The position numbers were made by a program, and so were the translations under genes. Of a stretch of DNA of 64,000 nucleotides, positions 23,352 to 34,665 are shown one piece after another (position 1 is the stretch's first letter; every line of letters begins with the position of its first letter). The notes under the pieces were generated by a model, which saw only the letters and a program-made list of their open reading frames with translations, was not told the origin of the DNA and ran no database searches. The stretch lies in the NCBI GenBank assembly GCA_033807775.1, contig CM066317.1:12597370-12661369 (forward strand), in the 5' to 3' direction. Source of the DNA: Saussurea involucrata (lineage: Eukaryota; Streptophyta; Magnoliopsida; Asterales; Asteraceae).

Positions 23352-24746
23352 CTATTGCAGGCAATCCCACTTGACATGGTCTGGGGACCCACACTGGAAA
23401 CATGACCTGGAACTGCGACAATCCCGAGCCATATGTCCTGATTTTCCACACTTGTAACAGCCGTCTTTGTCAGCCAAACACTCCCCCTTGTGCATTCGGC
23501 TGCACTTGCTACAAGGCTTCTCCCCTGCTCGGGGCCCCACCCGCAGCTCGGGTCTAGGCGCACCTGCTCTTTTCCCGTCTCTGGTTGGTCCTTCCCACTT
23601 TCGCTTGTCTCCAACCCTCTCGGTTAACTGTTTGGCTTTCTCCTTCTCAGTAAGTTCCGCGGTATCCACCGCTGCCTGGAAGGTAGACGGGTCCTTCACT
23701 TGTACCAACTCTCTAATGCTGCCTTTCAGCCCGTAAATGTACCTCTCGATCCGTCTTTCTTCAGTAGGCACGTACAACTCAGCAAACCTGGCTTTCTCGA
23801 TAAACCTTGACGTGTACTCCTGAACTGACATGGACCCTTGTTCCAAACCCAGAAACTCTTCCTCCAATTTCTTAACTGCTGCCAAAGGGCAAAACTGTGC
23901 TTTAAATCTTCTAACAAACGTTTCCCACGACATGCCCTTAGCTACCTCTGATCCCCTTCCTCCAGTCTCAACATCCCACCAAAAGATCGCTTCAGATTTC
24001 AACATCGACCTTGCAAACAGCACCTTATCCTCCTCGGCACACTTACTAGTATCAAATGCTAACTCCATCTCGCGAACCCACTTCACAGCCAGAACGGGGT
24101 TGCGTTCTCCGTTGAACGTTGGAGGTTTGCACGACACGAAAGTTTTGAACGAGCACCCTTTTTCTGCTTTCGGTTCAGAGACAACAATTGGAGTTGTCAT
24201 CGAGTTGTTGCCGATCTCAGTCCGGGGCTCACTACCTTCTTTAGTCTTCCTTTCAGTACCACTTTTACTTGGTTCTCCAGATGCAGTCTTATTCTGATTA
24301 TCCAACACCGCTTTCAAGGTCTTCTGCAGTTTATCCATTTCCGCTGTGAACTTATCTTCCGTCACGAAAGCCGGTGCAGTCTCAGGCTTACCCCCTTTCT
24401 TAGTCTTTGTTTTCTTCGCCGGTGCTGAACTTTCTTGTTCGGACAACTCCCGAACCTCAGGCTCTCCTACACTCTTTGCATTGCGCCTAACCGGCGCCTT
24501 CTTTTTCTTACCCTTGCCCTTAGTGGCTGTCGCCCCTACCTCAGTAACGGCCTTCCTCGGCATCGCCCCTCTGGGTCTCCCACGGCCTCTACCTCGCCCA
24601 CGAGTGGCCGCCACTCTTGGCTGATTCACTGGTTCGTCCTCAGCAATTCCCTCAACTCTCATTGTCTCCTCGCGCAGGGTAGTACTCTTTGTCTGCGCTT
24701 CTTCCACTAGCGGAATTGACCTACTCCTCAAAGCTCTTGTAGACAT
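23352..24746 (-). CDS. Ty3 Gag polyprotein
   Basis: 464 aa, forming the capsid and nucleocapsid of the element. A Lys/Arg-rich N-terminal third (GRGRGRGRPRG) precedes the retrotransposon Gag domain at about residues 205-330. Two zinc knuckles close the protein: CYKCGKSGHMARDC and CFQCGSPDHVKWDC, both C-x2-C-x4-H-x4-C. The frame ends at a single UAG, and the same frame then runs open straight into the protease. In related chromoviruses gag and pol are normally one frame, so the stop is either a recent C-to-T change or a read-through signal. Confidence 0.93.
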   Translation of the reverse strand: MSTRALRSRSIPLVEEAQTKSTTLREETMRVEGIAEDEPVNQPRVAATRGRGRGRGRPRGAMPRKAVTEVGATATKGKGKKKKAPVRRNAKSVGEPEVRELSEQESSAPAKKTKTKKGGKPETAPAFVTEDKFTAEMDKLQKTLKAVLDNQNKTASGEPSKSGTERKTKEGSEPRTEIGNNSMTTPIVVSEPKAEKGCSFKTFVSCKPPTFNGERNPVLAVKWVREMELAFDTSKCAEEDKVLFARSMLKSEAIFWWDVETGGRGSEVAKGMSWETFVRRFKAQFCPLAAVKKLEEEFLGLEQGSMSVQEYTSRFIEKARFAELYVPTEERRIERYIYGLKGSIRELVQVKDPSTFQAAVDTAELTEKEKAKQLTERVGDKRKWEGPTRDGKRAGAPRPELRVGPRAGEKPCSKCSRMHKGECLADKDGCYKCGKSGHMARDCRSSRSCFQCGSPDHVKWDCLQ

Positions 24747-25027
24747 TCTGGTACAACAACAAAAGACTCATTTAATACTAAAAGCTCGTTTAGTGCTACA
24801 GCAACGGAATAATAAGGAAATTCAAGCACGCACACGTACCTGTAAGTTCACAATTACACTGGCCAGGTGTAACCCCAAACTTACCTTGCATGACCGTCCT
24901 CGGTACCCTATTAGCTCCAAATTCTAAAACAGTGCCCTCCTAACGCATTCCTGATTCTCAGTTGTGATTTCTACTCCTCCAAAGTTTAAGTCTAGGCCCA
25001 TCCGGTCACCTAAATCCCTTAAACTAT

Positions 25028-25040
25028 GGCTCTGATACCA
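25028..25040 (-). other. Primer binding site, initiator Met tRNA
   Basis: TGGTATCAGAGCC on the minus strand, two bases inside the 5' LTR, complementary to the 3' end of plant initiator tRNA-Met. Confidence 0.92.
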
Positions 25041-25042
25041 AT

Positions 25043-26626
25043 TGTAACAACCCAAACAAAAATAAAGCATGCGAAACATATTAACTGCAACAGTCCCAAA
25101 AACGGGTCCCAAAATTTCCTTACATAAGTCTCAAAATTTAGGTTGGCGGAATCAACCTATTACACAACTGAGAATTTCTAAATTTAAAAGATAATAGTGT
25201 CACTGGTTCTACTGCTTCTATCTTCTAACTGCTCTGTTCACCTGCTAGAGCCTTTCGCTACCTGCTTTCCTGAAAAGGGTTTTAATTTGAAAAGAGCGAG
25301 GGTTAGACCATGAGGTCTAGTGAGTCCCTCCTGACAGTTCTCAAAATCATTTAAAAACTTTTCATAACTTTCAAATGTATACAAGACTTTCAATAATAAA
25401 CTTTCACATAGCTGAACAATAAAAATCTTTCACGGATAAATCCGCTCCCGTAAATGGCACCCTGAAGTCACCCGAGGGTGACAACGAGTCAGTATCACGC
25501 TGCCTTACTGGGACTCATTCCCATGGCATAAACGGAACCTCCCCCCGACGTGAGTACTGGCGGAACCTCCCCCCGACTTAGCCAATTTACGTCTACACAA
25601 TGTATGCATACATCTCACATAAAACTTTAAACATCTTTCATGCAATTAAAGCATAATAAATAAAGCATAGCAATTCTCAACATTCAAAACACATTTTGAA
25701 AACACTTTAAAAGCCACACATTTTAGTTTAGAAAACTCATCTGGTACGCTCGTTTGCTCTTCCCTACTCTGCTCTTTACTTCCAAATTGTCTACCTGAAT
25801 GAAGGGACAGATTTATAAGCTGACTAGAACTATCCGGACACTTCTCGCTTGCCACCCTACTCTTTTCCGGACAACCACTCTTTCCCGGAGACCACTCTTT
25901 TCCGGATGACCACTCTTTTCCGGATGCACAGAAGTTACCGGACAACTTATAGTCTCCGGACGATTAACCTATCCGGATGGCACACTTATCCGAACGACTA
26001 GACTTATCCGGACAACACAATATCCGGACACCTTCTACAACCCGACCAAGAACTATCCGGACACTCACCCGGACACCTTCAATTTGAAGGTTTCCGGACA
26101 AATCGCTGGACGAGTTTGTTGGTTGGAAATCCTAACACAAGCCTCTTAAACCCCAAGATAAGCAAATAAACTATCACTAAATGATCTGTAATCGATCCCT
26201 CGTCAGTTTCACTATCAAAACGCATTTAACGAAGATTAAAACTCCCTAAAGGTCTCAAATGACTTAGAAAAGCTAAAACCCACCAAAACTCAGAAATCAA
26301 TAGATTAAACTTGAAGGGAGTTATGGATTAGAGATTACCTCAGAGATTACTTGCAGATCACGAATTCCAATCCTTCCCTTCCTTCAGAAATTGAACTTGA
26401 TGATTTCTTTCTTCCAAAAGCCCACAAAACACTCAAGAACCCTATTCTCCTTTCTCTCCTCAAAATCAGCCGTCAACAATGAATTTCAGTAATAGAATGT
26501 TCCTTCTAGGTTTTTGTGCCTTTAAATACCCTATCCCAAACTTACCAATTAGCCCCTCAACTTTTGCTCTTAATAAACTTTCCTTACAAGTGTTAAATCT
26601 AAACCGATTCGGTCACGGTCGTTACA
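25043..26626 (-). repeat. 5' LTR of the Ty3 element
   Basis: 1584 bp. It contains a dense TCCGGA palindrome array near 25826-26105 and a doubled block CGGAACCTCCCCCCGAC near 25533-25575. Compared with the other LTR it has one extra repeat unit in the TCCGGA zone. Confidence 0.95.
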
Positions 26627-26644
26627 TCGGGTTTTGCACACCCC

Positions 26645-27177
26645 TAATTTTATATAATTCAAGAAATGGAAAAGTCTTAAAAACCCAATGGACTTTAATG
26701 TATAGAATCAAGTCATTAGACTTTTTAAAACTTGTTAAATAAATCATTGGACTTTCTAAACCCTATTAGATACATTCTTTATTACCTATAAATCTAGTTG
26801 ATATGTTAAAATAATTGAAAAACACCAATAAAAATTCATATTTTGAACGCTTAAATACCTAAACATTTTTTGAAGAAAAAAATACTTACATTTATAAAAC
26901 AAAACGAATATATCATTTCCATTACTCTTCCTGAAACATATAAAAGTTGTATTCAAAACATAAATAGATATACATAAAAGTTAGACATAAATTACCAAAA
27001 ATTAAACCAAAATATACCAAAAGTTGCACATAGTTCTTTGGCTTCGTTCACAAACAATCTTCAATTTACTTTATTCAAATAGATGAATTACCAACTCTTG
27101 TCAAGAGGCATATAAAGACTTCAATTATTTAAACTAGATAACACAAAACTATAGCACAAATCTAACACCTTAACGCT
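26645..27177. other. AT-rich spacer
   Basis: No gene is seen. It contains a 31-bp word (26787-26817) repeated exactly just beyond the MULE at 31928. Confidence 0.4.
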
Positions 27178-27486
27178 GTGTTCTCAAGCTTGTTTTGTGA
27201 AGGAAAGGAACGGAAAGGGGGGGAAAGTAGGAGGAAAATAAAAAAATGTTGTGTTCTCGAGTTTTTTTTTAAAAGGGAAAGGTAGGGAAGGGGAAAAAAA
27301 TATTGCTGATTTTCCTTCCAAAACTTTCCGCCCAAATGTGGGAGGAAACGGAAGGAAATGAAATAAAAAGAATTAAAAATATTTATAAAATTACACATAT
27401 ACCCGTTAATTACATTTCATTATGAAATAAATGAGGGTATATTGATAAACTTAACATCTTTCCTTTCCTTCCTCTCCTACTCAAGA
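27178..27486. mobile_element. Probable MITE with TGTTCTCAAG / CTCAAGAACA ends
   Basis: Ends pair as inverted repeats and the flanking interiors are complementary GGAAAGG/CCTTTCC tracts. It lies directly beside the MULE. The family is not determined. Confidence 0.45.
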
Positions 27487-27843
27487 ACATTAAAAATAGA
27501 GTTAATTACTTTTTTTGTCCCTGTGGTTTTTTAAAAATTTATGTTTTCGTCCCTAGTCTTCATATATTACGTTTTTGGTCATTGTGGTTTGTTTTTTATT
27601 TCTCTTTTCGTCCTTTGCCCTGATGCCATTAGATGCCTTCCGTTAAAACACAACATGTGCCTTACATGTGATGGGCAATTGTGTCTTTTCCAATCTTTTT
27701 TATTTTGACCCATTAAAATAAGAATCCATTCTCCACTTTTGACCTAACCCCTTTCAATTTCCTTCATTCCCTCAAGTTATTCCCTCTTTTCTACTGCACC
27801 CTTCACCTTTTCCATATGTGTTAAGAAAACATTAAGAGTTTCC

Positions 27844-28216
27844 ATGGTTGTATGCGATTGTGGTGCTATGGCAGTGATACGAACTTCGTGGACAAGGGAA
27901 AATCCTGGACGTCGCTTCTATTCATGTTCAAGAAAAGTAAGTTTCCCTTTTACAACACATTTGATTTGTTTTGACCTAATTTCCACATCTCCAAAACGAA
28001 CTCAAACCACCTCCCAAAACAAGAACCACAACAGTTGAAAAGGAACAACAAGCTGTGCAGCAACAGCTAGCGCCTGTAACCAAGACAGCAGCTGCCAAAC
28101 AGCAACATAAAGCTGCTGACTGCATTAAGCCAACCGATACAGCACTTGCAGCAAAAAGGCACACACCGTTTCTGAATGTAAACAACCCCTCCAACGCGGA
28201 TAGAAGCTGCAACTAA
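27844..28216 (+). CDS. Small GRF-type zinc-finger protein encoded by the MULE
   Basis: Exon 1 (27844-27936) encodes 31 residues with the GRF finger pattern: CDCG, RTSWT, then NPGRRFYSC. It ends at a strong donor AAA|GTAAGT. A phase-matched acceptor at 28042 opens a Gln/Ala/Lys-rich second exon ending in TAA at 28214-28216, for 88 aa in total. The second exon is the weaker part of this model. It begins about 180 bases inside the left inverted repeat and faces the transposase, the position of mudrB in Mutator. GRF fingers bind single-stranded or structured nucleic acid in other proteins, so an accessory role in transposition is possible but unproven. Confidence 0.55.
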
Positions 28217-28557
28217 GTGACCGAGACCTCTAAACGGTAGAACCAAAAATAACCAAACAGATAAAACCAAACAGAAGCATAACAGATAAAAACCAAATAC
28301 AGAACCTTAAAAAAACCAACACAGAACCATAATAGATAAAAACCAAACAACACAATTTCCAACTAACAAAAGACTTAAATTTGAACCAAGTACAAACAGT
28401 TTCAACAGTTTCCTCTGTTTGAACCTAGTACAAATTATCAACAGTTTTCAACTAACAAAAGACTTAAATTGTTACCAAAAGAGCCAAACATTGAACATCT
28501 CTTTAAATTGTTTCCAAAAGAACATACACTACCAAAAAAGTCGAAAGTGAACTTCAT

Positions 28558-31345
28558 TTATGTCTCCATGTCTTGACCTTTGCACGTTCTCTTATTGTGA
28601 CCTTTCTTTTTACATTTCACACACGTAACGGTTTTCCCAAGCCTTGAGATTTTGCCTCCCTTTACCAATGGTTGAGTGAGCTCATCAGCATCCCTCTTTC
28701 GTTTCTTCCTTGGTCTTCCAACTTGTTTGTGATGGGGAGGGGGGGTCAGTTTAAAAGGGCAATTTGACATGGGCCACATCTCAGGCCCGTTGATTGGATT
28801 GATCTTGAAGCTGTATACAACCTTCCAATTATCAAGCCAATAACATGGATGCACCCACATCTCAGGTTCTCCTACACTAATACCATTGGCTGCCATGTAC
28901 CAGATAGTTGCAACCACATGTTTACAGGGAATACCTGTCACTTCCCATTTTCCGCAAGTACAATTCCTCTCTTGAGCATCAACAACGCATTGTTCCATCC
29001 AAGGGCCAGACACCTGGTACTTTTGCCCTCCATTCCACGATACTCTTTGTTGGCCAGCTTGTGTCTTTATGATGTCGAACAGCTTTGTTGCAGTAGGTGT
29101 AAGGGGCCCTTTAGCTTTGGCTATCATCATTTGAACATTTACTATTCGTTTCATTAAATACTCCCTTATATACTCCAAAGCAGTGACAATCGGCTTGTCC
29201 CTAGCATCTATGAGTTGTCTATTGAAAACCTCGCACATGTTGTTCAATAACACATCACAGTGACTTCTACATGTAAAAAAAATAATTAACAGATTTCAGT
29301 AGATATAATACAACTGAACATTAACAAAGAAATGGATAAGTACCAGTAAAATGTGCCCGAGACCAGTGTTGAGGTTGTATTTTGATTAGCCAATCATATG
29401 CCTTATCATTGAATTTTTTGAAGTCTTCCATCATTTTGTTAAATGCAGGGACATTGGTAGCCGTGGCACACTTCCAAAGATGATCTTTAAATGCTTTTCC
29501 CTTCCATTCCTTTTTCATATTCTCGTGAATATGTCGTAGACAGAATCTGTGTTCGGCATTTGGAAACATATTTGAAATAGCTGGTAGTATCCCCTATTAC
29601 AATTTAGTTAAGTTCAAATGAATAATTCAAACAACAAATGTAATCAGCCCTATGTAAAATAGTCTTATGTAAAACAGCCATGTGTAAACATACCTTTTGT
29701 CTATCACTTACGAATGTGAAATTGGATCTGGCATGTAACTCAAGATCATCTCCAAGGTAGTCCAAGAACCAAGTCCATGAAGAAAATGTTTCGGCCTCAA
29801 CAATTGCATAAGCTAAGGGATATATACCATTATTGGGGTCAACTCCTACTGCTGTTAATAGTTGGCCTGGAAAGGGGCCTTTCATAAAGGTTCCATCAAG
29901 ACCAAGTAGATCCCTCATGCCTGCTTTGAACCCTAACTTTAGACACCCGAAGCATATGTAAATCCTGTTGAATTGTCTGGTTGGACTAGAAGGATTTGCT
30001 TCACTAACAACATCTAGCTTCACTGTTGTGTCTGCATTTGTTCTTTGCAACTCCAGAATGTAGTTCCTCAAAGTCCCATATTGTTCTTCATAATCACCCC
30101 TTATTTGGTTTTCTGCTTTTTGCTTTGCCCTAAAACTTTTCATTCCCGAAACTACAAGTTGAAATTTATTCTGAAGATGGTCCTGCACTGCTTTAACAGG
30201 GATGGTGGGGTTTGGTTTAAGTGTGTCAACAAGTTGTTCTGCTAGAAAAGAAACCGTACATTGTTTGACTTTCCTTGCTTGATTACATTTATGAGTATCA
30301 ATAAAGGTCTTCACCATCCATGTTTCATCTTTATTACATGTGGACACGTGCAAAGTCCAAGGACAATTTGGGTTTACTTCCTTGTCTTTACTTGACCCAC
30401 CAACCTCATTATTAAAAGATAAAATCTTGCCCTTGCATATTGCCCTCACCCTTGTTAAATCATTTTTTGCCAGTGAAATATCTCTCCTACTTTCTATGGC
30501 ATGCAACCTAATCAACTTTTTCACTTCATCCCTACTACCAAAACATTGGCCAACATAAAAACTTACTTTGCAAGTGGATGAGTTTGATTGTTTCTCCTTT
30601 ACCTTGCTCTTTCTTATCTGTCGCAACTGTTGGTTTCTTTTTAACTCATAGTCATCATCGTCTGAACAACTCTGATCATCAGAAAAATCCAATGCTTCTT
30701 CGTCTACATCAACAATTGGGTTGTTTGTGTCTGTTCTCCCTATCCATTCTATATCCCTATCAGTGTTTAGATGGAAGTTCATCATGTCTTCCTCATTGGT
30801 AATACCATCTTCCTCATCAATGTAATCACAATCTTCATCATCACCCTCATCAGAATAATCACCCTCATCAGAATAATTACCCTCGTCAGAAAACGGCTCA
30901 AACTCATCAAGTTGTTCCTGTGTAACTTCACCATATCTAGATCCCTCAACCAAGACACTACCTTTACCCAATCCACTAGTCTCACCATCTTTTTCAACCC
31001 ATCCTAGTAGCAGATTTGTTTGCAAGTTGGATTTATCGTGTTCGATATAAACATCAAATTCTTTGAACTCACCAACATATTTTAACAAACACAAAATGTC
31101 TTCGTCATTTCCCAGTGGTTGTAACCCAAAATCCAAGTCTGTATTAGGTATCTTAAAATGGAAGAACATTGGTTTATTAAGCTGATAACCCAACTTTTGG
31201 ACCATTGATTTCAACCCATGAACAGAAAATTGATCACTGTCAATTAAGTCAACGTAATTTAACTTTCCATTGATGTATGCTCTGTCTGGAAACTTGGTAA
31301 AAGACCCACCATGTTTATCTTCATGGAAAAAAAAGTGGGGATCTT
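28558..31345 (-). CDS. MULE transposase, multi-exon
   Basis: Exons, transcript order: about 31345-29694, 29593-29344, 29263-28558. Exon 1 begins after an acceptor near 31346; I cannot place the start codon. It encodes a PB1-like N-terminal domain (GSFTKFPDRAYINGKLNYVD), a long acidic linker, the MuDR DNA-binding region, and the catalytic core with D in LGLDGTFMKG and D in FVSDRQK. Exon 2 has CLRHIHENMKKEW. Exon 3 has the third acid in NNMCEVFN, the SWIM finger CTCGKWEVTGIPCKHVV, a basic patch GRPRKKRKRD and a zinc knuckle CVKCKKKGHNKRTC. The exon 1-2 junction is in phase. The exon 2-3 junction is not by my reading, which implies an unusual splice site or a one-base lesion. All catalytic motifs are present. 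Confidence 0.88.
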
Positions 31346-31929
31346 ATCTGTAAAATAGAACAAATAGTAGACTATGAATCAGATACAAGTTGTTTAACAT
31401 TAACAACACTAGATTGGAAGAAAAGAAAAAGAAGAAGAAGAAAGATCAAAGTTGTAGCTTCTATTGGGTTACCATAAAGTTCTTGTGGGTTAAAGACTTC
31501 GTACGGAGACCGAAGTCGCCACATTGTTGGAGATTTATCGACTATAGTAGCTTCTGTTGTAGTAGAACGTGGCTTCTGTTGTAGTAGAACGTGGGAAAAA
31601 CGTTGGGTTGGTGGGAGTTGTACTGGGTTTTTTTGGGGGGAGAAAGTAAGGTTTCAAGAAACCCTAGTTTTTACCAGGATGAAAGTGAAAATAAAACAAG
31701 GGAGGGGTAGTTAAAAGCATGAAATATAAAAGGACTAAACTGCCCCCTCATGTGAGGGGCACATGCTGTGTTTTAACGGAAGGCATCTAATGGCGTCAGG
31801 GCAAAGGACGAAAAGAGAAATAAAAAACAAACCACAATGACCAAAAACGTAATATATGAAGACCAGGGACGAAAGCAGAAATTTTTAACAAACCACAGGG
31901 ACGAAAAAAGTAATTAACTCTTAAAAATA

Positions 31930-32436
31930 TAAATCTAGTTGATATGTTAAAATAATTGGACTCTTTTTGTTACAAATAGCATGCGAAAAAGAATCTATTC
32001 AACATCAAGAATATATTCGGTAGCCAAATGATGGAGTTATTACTGGATTGGATTCTCAATAAGAGAAGAGCCACAATGGTTTCCTTTTTAGCCGTTCGTT
32101 CAACCGATGAAATCTATAAACCAATATTTGGTTGGTAAGGTGCTTTTAAAAAGCATCGTAACAAAATTCAATTCATGTTTGTGTGGATTATTCTGACTTC
32201 GTACTTTTTTTTTATCGATACGTTGAAGATTTCCCTAAATACAACTTAACTTGAATTTCAGAAAAAAAGAAAGATAAATGGATTTGTGTGGTTGTCTTCT
32301 AGATTGTTGATATGACTTCACAAATACGTCAATCGATTCCACAGTCGCAAAGGACAGAGGCGAGAGTCGGATATCAGATACGTTAGACGAGAATCGATTT
32401 ATTGGATTTTGGAAAATTGGATTGGACTGTTTCTTA
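31930..32436. other. Unannotated spacer
   Basis: No gene or RNA recognised. It starts with the 31-bp word shared with 26787. Confidence 0.35.
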
Positions 32437-32709
32437 GACCATGAGTACCGCTACCCAATGAACCCACTGAACCCGATTGCCACCTCAGCGCAACATCAGT
32501 TTTTCTCTTTCCTACCCTCCTTACCCAAAAGTGAAGTACCGTCTACCCACTGAACCCAATACTACCCGAAATTAAAAAAAATAAAGAAAGGTTGAAGATG
32601 CTCGGGTTCCACTGGGTTCACGAACCCGCTCCCCCCCCCCCCCTACCCCCTTACCCGCTTGCCACGTTTGCCTTACCCGATCCCGTACCCGAGGGCGGTA
32701 CATGTGGCC
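32437..32709. mobile_element. Tourist-like MITE, GGCCATCAGTA family, copy 2
   Basis: The ends GACCATGAGTACCGC and GCGGTACATGTGGCC are inverted; TTA is on both flanks (32434-32436, 32710-32712). It contains a run of about 12 C near 32630-32643. Confidence 0.75.
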
Positions 32710-33197
32710 TTAAAGCGGAGCTGGAAATTGGGCTTAACGGCTTTTTTTAGGCCCAAACCAATACTGAACTTAGCCTACTAACATAAAATTGGACTAAATT
32801 TTTTATGTCCTGGGCCGTCGCCCCACTGGCCTAGGCCCATGGCCGACCCTGAATTGATGAAATTTATATCTTTATGTTTTTGGTCTCTTTTAATTTTTCT
32901 GCAATAACAAAATCTATATAATAATATGTTTTTCGTTTTTTTAATATGACACTGTATACATACGATACAACTGTTACTGTAAATAAAAAATAAAAAATTA
33001 ATAACACGATCTATTAGAAAATAAATTCCAAAACTTATATAATAAAAAACTACCGTAATGAATATTATAAGAAATTACTTATTACAATTGAAAAACAGTA
33101 GTTAAAATTAAAATAATAAAAAATAGCTATTATAGTTAAAAGTTACAATAATAAAAACTATAATAATTAAAAATTACAAGAATAAAAATTAGAATAG

Positions 33198-33371
33198 TTT
33201 TTTTTTTGGAAGGGTGTCATAGGCTATGACTAGACTAATTCATTGGCAAATTATGACTGTAAGACATCAACCTTGATCAGTGATCACAATTGTTATGTAC
33301 ACTTGGATTAGAACCCTGGACAGATGGGATATTCCACCACATCCCTAGGCCTACGTTACAACCCTTTGTGG
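33198..33371 (-). mobile_element. tRNA-derived SINE, copy 2
   Basis: Same family as 13738, in opposite orientation: T tail on the left, then TGTCATAGGCTATGAC, and a degraded B box. The flanks TAAAAATTAGAATAG and TTAAAATTATAATAG match at 13 of 15. Confidence 0.82.
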
Positions 33372-33570
33372 TTAAAATTATAATAGTTAAAATACATATT
33401 TTTTAAAAGTTATAATAATCAAGGCTTTATCAAACATAATTTTAAAAAATACAAAGAAAAAAGAAGTTTGGGGAACCTATTTCTCGCATTAACCAAGTCC
33501 ATGCCACATGACAAGGGCTGTTTTTCCCCAACACCTCGCCAAAACAAGAGGCGGTCCATGACACATGGAC

Positions 33571-34190
33571 TATAAGAGTATCCTCATTCCTCAATGGTGA
33601 ACTTTTGTAGATATTCATCATCTTGCCAAATCAGCTTTCTCTCTCTGTCATATCAGTTTTCTCTTTCCTACTCATTTTATAAATCTTTCACTTTCAATCA
33701 TGGACCGGGTCATGATTTATATAATAAAAACTAAAATAATTAACATTACTTATTATAATTAATAGACAATAATTAAAAACTAATGGTAATTATAAATTAC
33801 AATAATGCCGTCACCAATCAGAGACCGGTCCATAGTTTATATAACAAAAATTATAATAATTAAGATTACTTTTTTATAATTAAAAGTTAAAATGATAATT
33901 AAAAGTGATAATCAATTACGGTAATAAAATTAAAATCGTTATAGCTAAAAGTTGATAATTAAATAAAAAATAAACCAGGAGCTCACATGCATTTCAAGTT
34001 TATAGTAATATTTAAACACTTAACTAATGTGGACCCCACAAATAATCACCATATGGAGCGGTTCTCACAGAGGAACCGCTCCGGTGATGTGGCAAGAAAC
34101 CTTTCAAAACCCAATGACATCTTTTTGCACAAACCGGTTCATGGCCACGTGTAAGGTCCAAGAACCTCTCAATTGGGGATGCTCTAAGAA
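33571..34190. mobile_element. Probable non-autonomous DNA element
   Basis: The left end TAAGAGTATCCTCATTCC and right end GGGGATGCTCTAAG pair as imperfect inverted repeats. Both inner flanks hold transposon-like words, but no target duplication could be fixed. Confidence 0.35.
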
Positions 34191-34665
34191 TTACATAAAC
34201 TTTAAGAGAGACCTATGCTTTAAGCCGTGTAAAGCAAACAAAAGAAGCAACAAAACAGATAAAGATGGGAAAATAAATCCACCAACTACGCTTTGAGCAG
34301 CCAAATATTACCCATATACCAATAAATATTAAGACTTTTTGCACAATTTAGCTAACCAATGATAGGAAAGAGGTTGGATATCAAAAACCAAATCAGATTA
34401 CGGAGGAGGCCGATCTGAAATAGCCACTTTAATACGAACACTCCAAATCACGTACATGGTAATCAACATTCAACAACACTTCCTGCCAAAGTCCTTCTGA
34501 ATAAGGAGAGATTGATGGTTGATCTTCCATATAAAAATAAAATGCATCGCTAATAGAATCCATGTTAAGATAGAAGTTAGCCCCACCACCTCAACAAATT
34601 TGTCCATACACTTGAGACCTTTTTGCAACGAACAAGACAATGATCAACAGTTTCTATTTCATCCC

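Larger units (their letters stand above)
18309..26626 (-). mobile_element. Full-length Ty3 chromovirus LTR retrotransposon
   Basis: An 8.3-kb element read on the minus strand with TGTAAC...GTTACA LTR ends. A perfect 5-bp target duplication TCGGG flanks it (18304-18308, 26627-26631). The order is 5' LTR 25043-26626, primer site, gag, pol (protease, reverse transcriptase, RNase H, integrase, chromodomain), purine tract, 3' LTR 18309-19875. By eye the LTRs differ at roughly seven substitutions plus one repeat-unit indel, so insertion was recent. The integrase-chromodomain order and Met-initiator primer site fit the Tekay/del-type chromoviruses; this clade call is inference. Confidence 0.96.
17825..26644. 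mobile_element. Older non-autonomous element split by the Ty3 insertion
   Basis: The left part (17825-18308) begins GGGTTGTGCATCGGG; the right part (26627-26644) reads TCGGGTTTTGCACACCCC. The two ends are inverted relative to each other, and the left interior is rich in CGGGTTTCGG/CGGATATT words. This pattern is common in plant hAT-type MITEs. A run of about 25 G occurs at 17838-17862. No target duplication is evident. Confidence 0.5.
27499..31920 (-). mobile_element. Mutator-like element (MULE) with ~165-bp inverted repeats
   Basis: 4422 bp. The terminal inverted repeats (27499 to ~27665 and ~31755 to 31920) start GAGTTAATTACTTTTTT and differ at only a few positions. A perfect 9-bp target duplication TTAAAAATA flanks them (27490-27498, 31921-31929). 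Inside are a transposase gene on the minus strand and a small zinc-finger gene on the plus strand, the two-gene facing layout of Mutator's MuDR. Structure and repeat identity suggest recent movement. Confidence 0.95.

Noticed and set aside
20230..24710. Plus-strand frames of 80-155 codons across the Ty3 element
   Set aside because: Shadows of the gag and pol frames on the other strand.
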